From: an uncultured Lachnospiraceae bacterium
GTDB lineage: Bacteria; Bacillota; Clostridia; Lachnospirales; Lachnospiraceae
Reading direction: 5' to 3'
Length of the DNA stretch: 8,863 nucleotides
NCBI GenBank assembly: GCA_946566415.1
Contig: CAMNWW010000078.1
Location: 1 to 8,863, forward strand
The notes beneath the pieces are model-generated. The model was given only the letters and a program-made list of their open reading frames with translations. It ran no database searches and was not told the DNA's origin. The position numbers were made by a program, and so were the translations under genes. Positions 5,799 through 8,863 of the stretch are shown one piece after another (the first letter of the stretch is position 1; each line of letters opens with the position of its first letter).

Positions 5799-8405
5799 TC
5801 AATTCATCTTTAATTCTTCCACAATATTGTTTTTCTTTATCACCTGCATCGTATACAACATTGTAAAGAATACGACCAGAAAAACCCCGGCGGCAGCTAT
5901 GGCCAGATATCCCCATGGGACCAGGAAATCTACATCCGCCCCCGCCCCGATGCTCCAGGAAATCGCCGCGCTTATCAGTATGGTAAATAGAGCTCCGTAT
6001 ATCAGTGAACGCACCCCGTATATCAGACACTCATAATTCATCATTTTCCTGAACCCTCCCGGCGACATTCCCATCGAACGCAGCATAGCAAATTCTTTCC
6101 GCCTGAGCATCAGATTCGTAGAAATCGTATTAAAGACATTTGCCACAGAGATCAAAGATATCAATACAATAAATCCATAGGTCAATACTTTTATTGCGAT
6201 TAGTGTGTTCCTGTCCGTCTCGTATTGTTCCCTGTAATTTTGCAGACGCCCCTTTCCGTCCAGCCCCTCTTTTTCTATCCCTGTAACCAGCTCACGATAA
6301 ACTTCCGACACATCTTCACATTTAAGACGGTAAATGGACCGCAGATTTTCCCCATCAAAATCATCCCAGAATTTCTGATACATACTATTTGGCAGAAATA
6401 GAAGTATTCTGTCACGGTAATCGGACAGCGCCGAAGGAACGTCCATAACCGCGTCGCCCAGTTCTAATTCCATCTCCTTTTTCATCCCTGTGCCGACGCC
6501 TTGTTCATCATACTCCATTGTCCCTGCCCGGAACATCCCTTCCGGCGCTTCTGCAAAAATCGTCTGTTTCTCATATCTCCGCGTATCCGAATTGAAGTTT
6601 TTTGCTGTATTTAAATACATCACCCTGATATGCTCCGCATCCTGATACCGGGAGACATCCACCTTTTGTTCTTTGGCAAACTGCCGGAAATCGTCGTCCT
6701 TAAGGACGATCAGCACCGTGTTCACCGGAACATCCTTTCCATTCCCCTCTTCTTCATATGACTGAGTATAATAGCTCAGGATTCCTTCCTGCGTCCATTT
6801 TTTTGGAACAAAAAGGGTGAAGGATGCGCTGTAGTTCTCGGAAAGCAATACGGCGTCTTTCGTCTCTTCGATTATCCTCTTTACTTTTTCCTCGTTCCCT
6901 CTTACATCGTCGTAAAGTACATATTCCAAATCCGCTTCCGGTGCGTCGAGCACGAACGCACCCGTCTGCATCAAATACAGATTGAAAAGTCCTGCCGCCG
7001 TAAAAAGTACGATACTCATCGTGAGGGAAATGACTGTGGAGCGGTATTTCTTTCTGTCCCTCTTATAATTTTTCCGCGCCATCATCCCTTCCAGGCCGAA
7101 AATTTTCAGAGTCCATTTTCCTGTCTTTACCTCTTTTGGCCGTACCCGGATATCCGTACTGGACCGGATCGCGTCGATCGGAGTAATTTTGCGTATTCTC
7201 CTGGACGGAATCCATACAGAGATCATCACGGTCACAAACGCGATAAGCGCGGCTGCCGCCATAGCCCAGACAGGCACGTATAAAGGAATCCCTTCCTTCG
7301 TTCCCTGGACCCATTTTGTCAGATTTCCACTGATATAGTGAAGCGTCACACCTGTTCCGCCGATTCCTGCAAGGATTCCAAGCGGGATTCCCGTGATACT
7401 GACAATAAATGCTTCATACCGCATCGCCTGCCGAAGCTGTTTCTTTGTCGCGCCGATGGAACACAGCAGTCCAAACTGAGCCGTCCTCTCCCTTAAGGAA
7501 ATGGAAAACGCATTGTAGATCAGGGTAATGGAGCCTGCCATAATGACTGCGGTTAATATCATTATAATCCTGAGCATCACGGTATACAGATTCTGGCTAT
7601 CGGCTATTCCCAGCCAGCGCAGAAGACTTTCGTTATAGAAAAATGCCGACCCGGCCCCCATATTCTTCTCTGCGAACCGGTACACTTCCCGGGGACTTTT
7701 CAGCTCAATAAACACATCCCTGTACTTTGTATCTGCGTCCGTCGGTCCGGCCAGCACGTCGTACCCCGGTCCCCAGAAAGAAACGTCCGACCAGGAAGTA
7801 TAGATTCCCACCACCTTATATGTCCTGGTCTCTCTTGGGGTAAAGGTTTCACTGTCCGCATATTTCTCCCCCATATACTCATTATCCTGGGTCAGACGCT
7901 CCCCCTGATACGAACGCTCCCCCAGCTCAAGGGTCAAAATATCGCCGACCTTCGTTTTATTCTCCTCCGTCTCGCCTGCCAAAAGAGCAAGGGGCACGGC
8001 GATCTCATCCTCTTTTTGAGGCATCCGCCCCTGCGACATCTTCGCCGGAAGCATAGAAAGCGCTTCTTTTGACAGTGCCCGCACATACAGATACGGTCTT
8101 CCCGGCGTACCCTCGGCCGCGGCGTCGAACCAGGCGTACCCCATCGTCTTTACCTCTCCTGCATGTTCTACCTCTTCATTTTCTATAAGCTCCGCGGCGC
8201 TGTCCTTGTCAAGTCCGGATTCTCCAACATGCCAGTTTCCGCTATGCTCAATACTATATCCCACCATGAATCGCTGAAAGCTCGTGCCGAATGTGGCGAC
8301 TGCCGTGATCATGGACGTGGACAGAATAACGCCAATGATCGTCACAATCGTCCTGGTACGGCTTTGTTTCATTGTTTTCGCCGTAATTTTAGAGAAAATA
8401 TTCAT
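5799..8405 (-). CDS. FtsX/MacB-type ABC transporter permease, duplicated form
   Basis: The protein has 868 residues with eight predicted membrane helices: about 19-40, 276-301, 335-356, 377-399, 456-478, 735-760, 795-818 and 828-852. It is an internal duplication. Each half has one helix, a large extracellular domain (about 41-275 and 479-734) and a three-helix FtsX domain. After the first FtsX helix, both halves carry the cytoplasmic coupling stretch of the family (FGLLCSIGATKKQLR at 311-325, FAMLRSMGMSPGGFR at 772-786). Proteins of this type pair with a MacB/LolD/BceA-like ATPase and move peptides or lipids, or transmit force across the membrane, rather than importing solutes. The ATG at 8405 overlaps the ATPase stop as ATGA, and a GAGGTGA ribosome site lies just upstream, so the pair is translationally coupled. 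The substrate is unknown. Antimicrobial peptide handling is a family-level possibility only. Confidence 0.93.
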   Translation of the reverse strand: MNIFSKITAKTMKQSRTRTIVTIIGVILSTSMITAVATFGTSFQRFMVGYSIEHSGNWHVGESGLDKDSAAELIENEEVEHAGEVKTMGYAWFDAAAEGTPGRPYLYVRALSKEALSMLPAKMSQGRMPQKEDEIAVPLALLAGETEENKTKVGDILTLELGERSYQGERLTQDNEYMGEKYADSETFTPRETRTYKVVGIYTSWSDVSFWGPGYDVLAGPTDADTKYRDVFIELKSPREVYRFAEKNMGAGSAFFYNESLLRWLGIADSQNLYTVMLRIIMILTAVIMAGSITLIYNAFSISLRERTAQFGLLCSIGATKKQLRQAMRYEAFIVSITGIPLGILAGIGGTGVTLHYISGNLTKWVQGTKEGIPLYVPVWAMAAAALIAFVTVMISVWIPSRRIRKITPIDAIRSSTDIRVRPKEVKTGKWTLKIFGLEGMMARKNYKRDRKKYRSTVISLTMSIVLFTAAGLFNLYLMQTGAFVLDAPEADLEYVLYDDVRGNEEKVKRIIEETKDAVLLSENYSASFTLFVPKKWTQEGILSYYTQSYEEEGNGKDVPVNTVLIVLKDDDFRQFAKEQKVDVSRYQDAEHIRVMYLNTAKNFNSDTRRYEKQTIFAEAPEGMFRAGTMEYDEQGVGTGMKKEMELELGDAVMDVPSALSDYRDRILLFLPNSMYQKFWDDFDGENLRSIYRLKCEDVSEVYRELVTGIEKEGLDGKGRLQNYREQYETDRNTLIAIKVLTYGFIVLISLISVANVFNTISTNLMLRRKEFAMLRSMGMSPGGFRKMMNYECLIYGVRSLIYGALFTILISAAISWSIGAGADVDFLVPWGYLAIAAAGVFLVVFFTMLYTMQVIKKNNIVEELKMN

Positions 8406-8863
8406 TGACGGATCACCTCATCTTTCATGATTTTCCCGTCCTCAAGGGCGATGATCCGGTCTGCCTGCAGAGCTATGTTCTCATCGTGGGTGATTAAAAT
8501 CACGGTCTGATGGTAAACTTCGTTGGAATATCGTAGAAGTTCCATGATATCCTTACTGTTCTCGCTGTCCAAATTCCCTGTCGGTTCGTCCGCCAGAAGA
8601 AGGGCCGGGGCATTGAGTAGCGCCCGCCCGATGGACACCCTCTGCTGCTGCCCGCCGGACAGTTGGTTGGGAAGATGTTTCTCCCTGTTTTTCAGCTTAA
8701 GCAGCTCCAAAAGTTCCTCCAGTCTTTCCTCATTTACCTTTCGGGAATCCATCAGCACCGGAAGCGCCATATTTTCCCGGACATTCAGCACCGGTATCAG
8801 ATTATAGAACTGATAGATCAGTCCGATCTGCCTCCTTCTAAAAACAGCCAGTTCCTCCTCGTT
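8402..8863 (-). CDS. ABC transporter ATP-binding protein, MacB/LolD/BceA-like (3' part; start outside window)
   Basis: The frame is open to the window edge, giving the last 153 residues. Numbering from the edge, the Q-loop is IYQFYNLIP (Gln18), the ABC signature LSGGQQQR is at 68-75 and Walker B LLLADEP at 88-94 has catalytic Glu93. The D-loop is GNLD (96-99) and the H-loop His126 is in LITHD. The Walker A motif and roughly the first 70-80 residues lie beyond the edge. The sequence around the Q-loop and the D-loop is typical of the subfamily that energises FtsX-type permeases, and the coupled permease downstream agrees with this. Coding clearly continues upstream of the GTG at 8791, so that codon should not be taken as the start. 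Confidence 0.95.
   Translation of the reverse strand, partial: NEEELAVFRRRQIGLIYQFYNLIPVLNVRENMALPVLMDSRKVNEERLEELLELLKLKNREKHLPNQLSGGQQQRVSIGRALLNAPALLLADEPTGNLDSENSKDIMELLRYSNEVYHQTVILITHDENIALQADRIIALEDGKIMKDEVIRQ

Overview
The window reads as chromosomal DNA of a gut-type Firmicute, most likely a clostridial Lachnospiraceae-like organism. This is inferred from the protein families present (a large duplicated FtsX-type ABC exporter, a Cache-type hybrid histidine kinase, a YxjI/LURP-one remnant), strong purine-rich ribosome binding sites, and sigma-A-like promoters. The species cannot be named from the sequence alone. Every convincing gene lies on the minus strand, so the transcriptional order runs from high to low coordinates.

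From the right edge: (1) 8863-5799 holds the 3' part of an ABC ATPase gene and its permease. The two overlap by 4 bases (ATGA) and form a MacB/Bce-like type VII transporter. (2) 5798-5674 is an intergenic region with two overlapping near-consensus promoters for the next gene. (3) 5673-3451 encodes a membrane-bound hybrid sensor histidine kinase (extracellular Cache-like sensor, HisKA, HATPase, receiver). No response regulator with an output domain is visible. (4) 3363-3143 is the wreck of a LURP-one-related (YxjI-type) gene. The correct first ~11 codons and the correct last ~60 codons are both present, but the middle is gone and the two ends are out of frame. (5) 3129-2104 encodes an atypical SDR (NAD-dependent epimerase/dehydratase-like). 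(6) 2101-1043 encodes a four-helix membrane protein built as two copies of a 'two helices plus soluble beta-rich domain' unit. (7) 1041-910 is a possible 43-residue membrane miniprotein starting one base after the previous stop. (8) 889-149 encodes a SpoU/TrmH-family RNA 2'-O-methyltransferase with its own near-perfect promoter, which lies inside the miniprotein frame. (9) 148-1 is AT-rich non-coding sequence in which I found no convincing gene or hairpin terminator.

The remnant, the SDR, the membrane protein and possibly the miniprotein are packed within 0-13 bases of each other and look like one operon. The ABC pair is a second unit. The kinase and the methyltransferase each have their own promoter.

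I do not see a clearly new multi-gene system. The most informative observation is the internally deleted LURP-one gene at the head of an otherwise intact operon. Next are the unannotated miniprotein frame and the tandem-unit membrane protein of unknown function.
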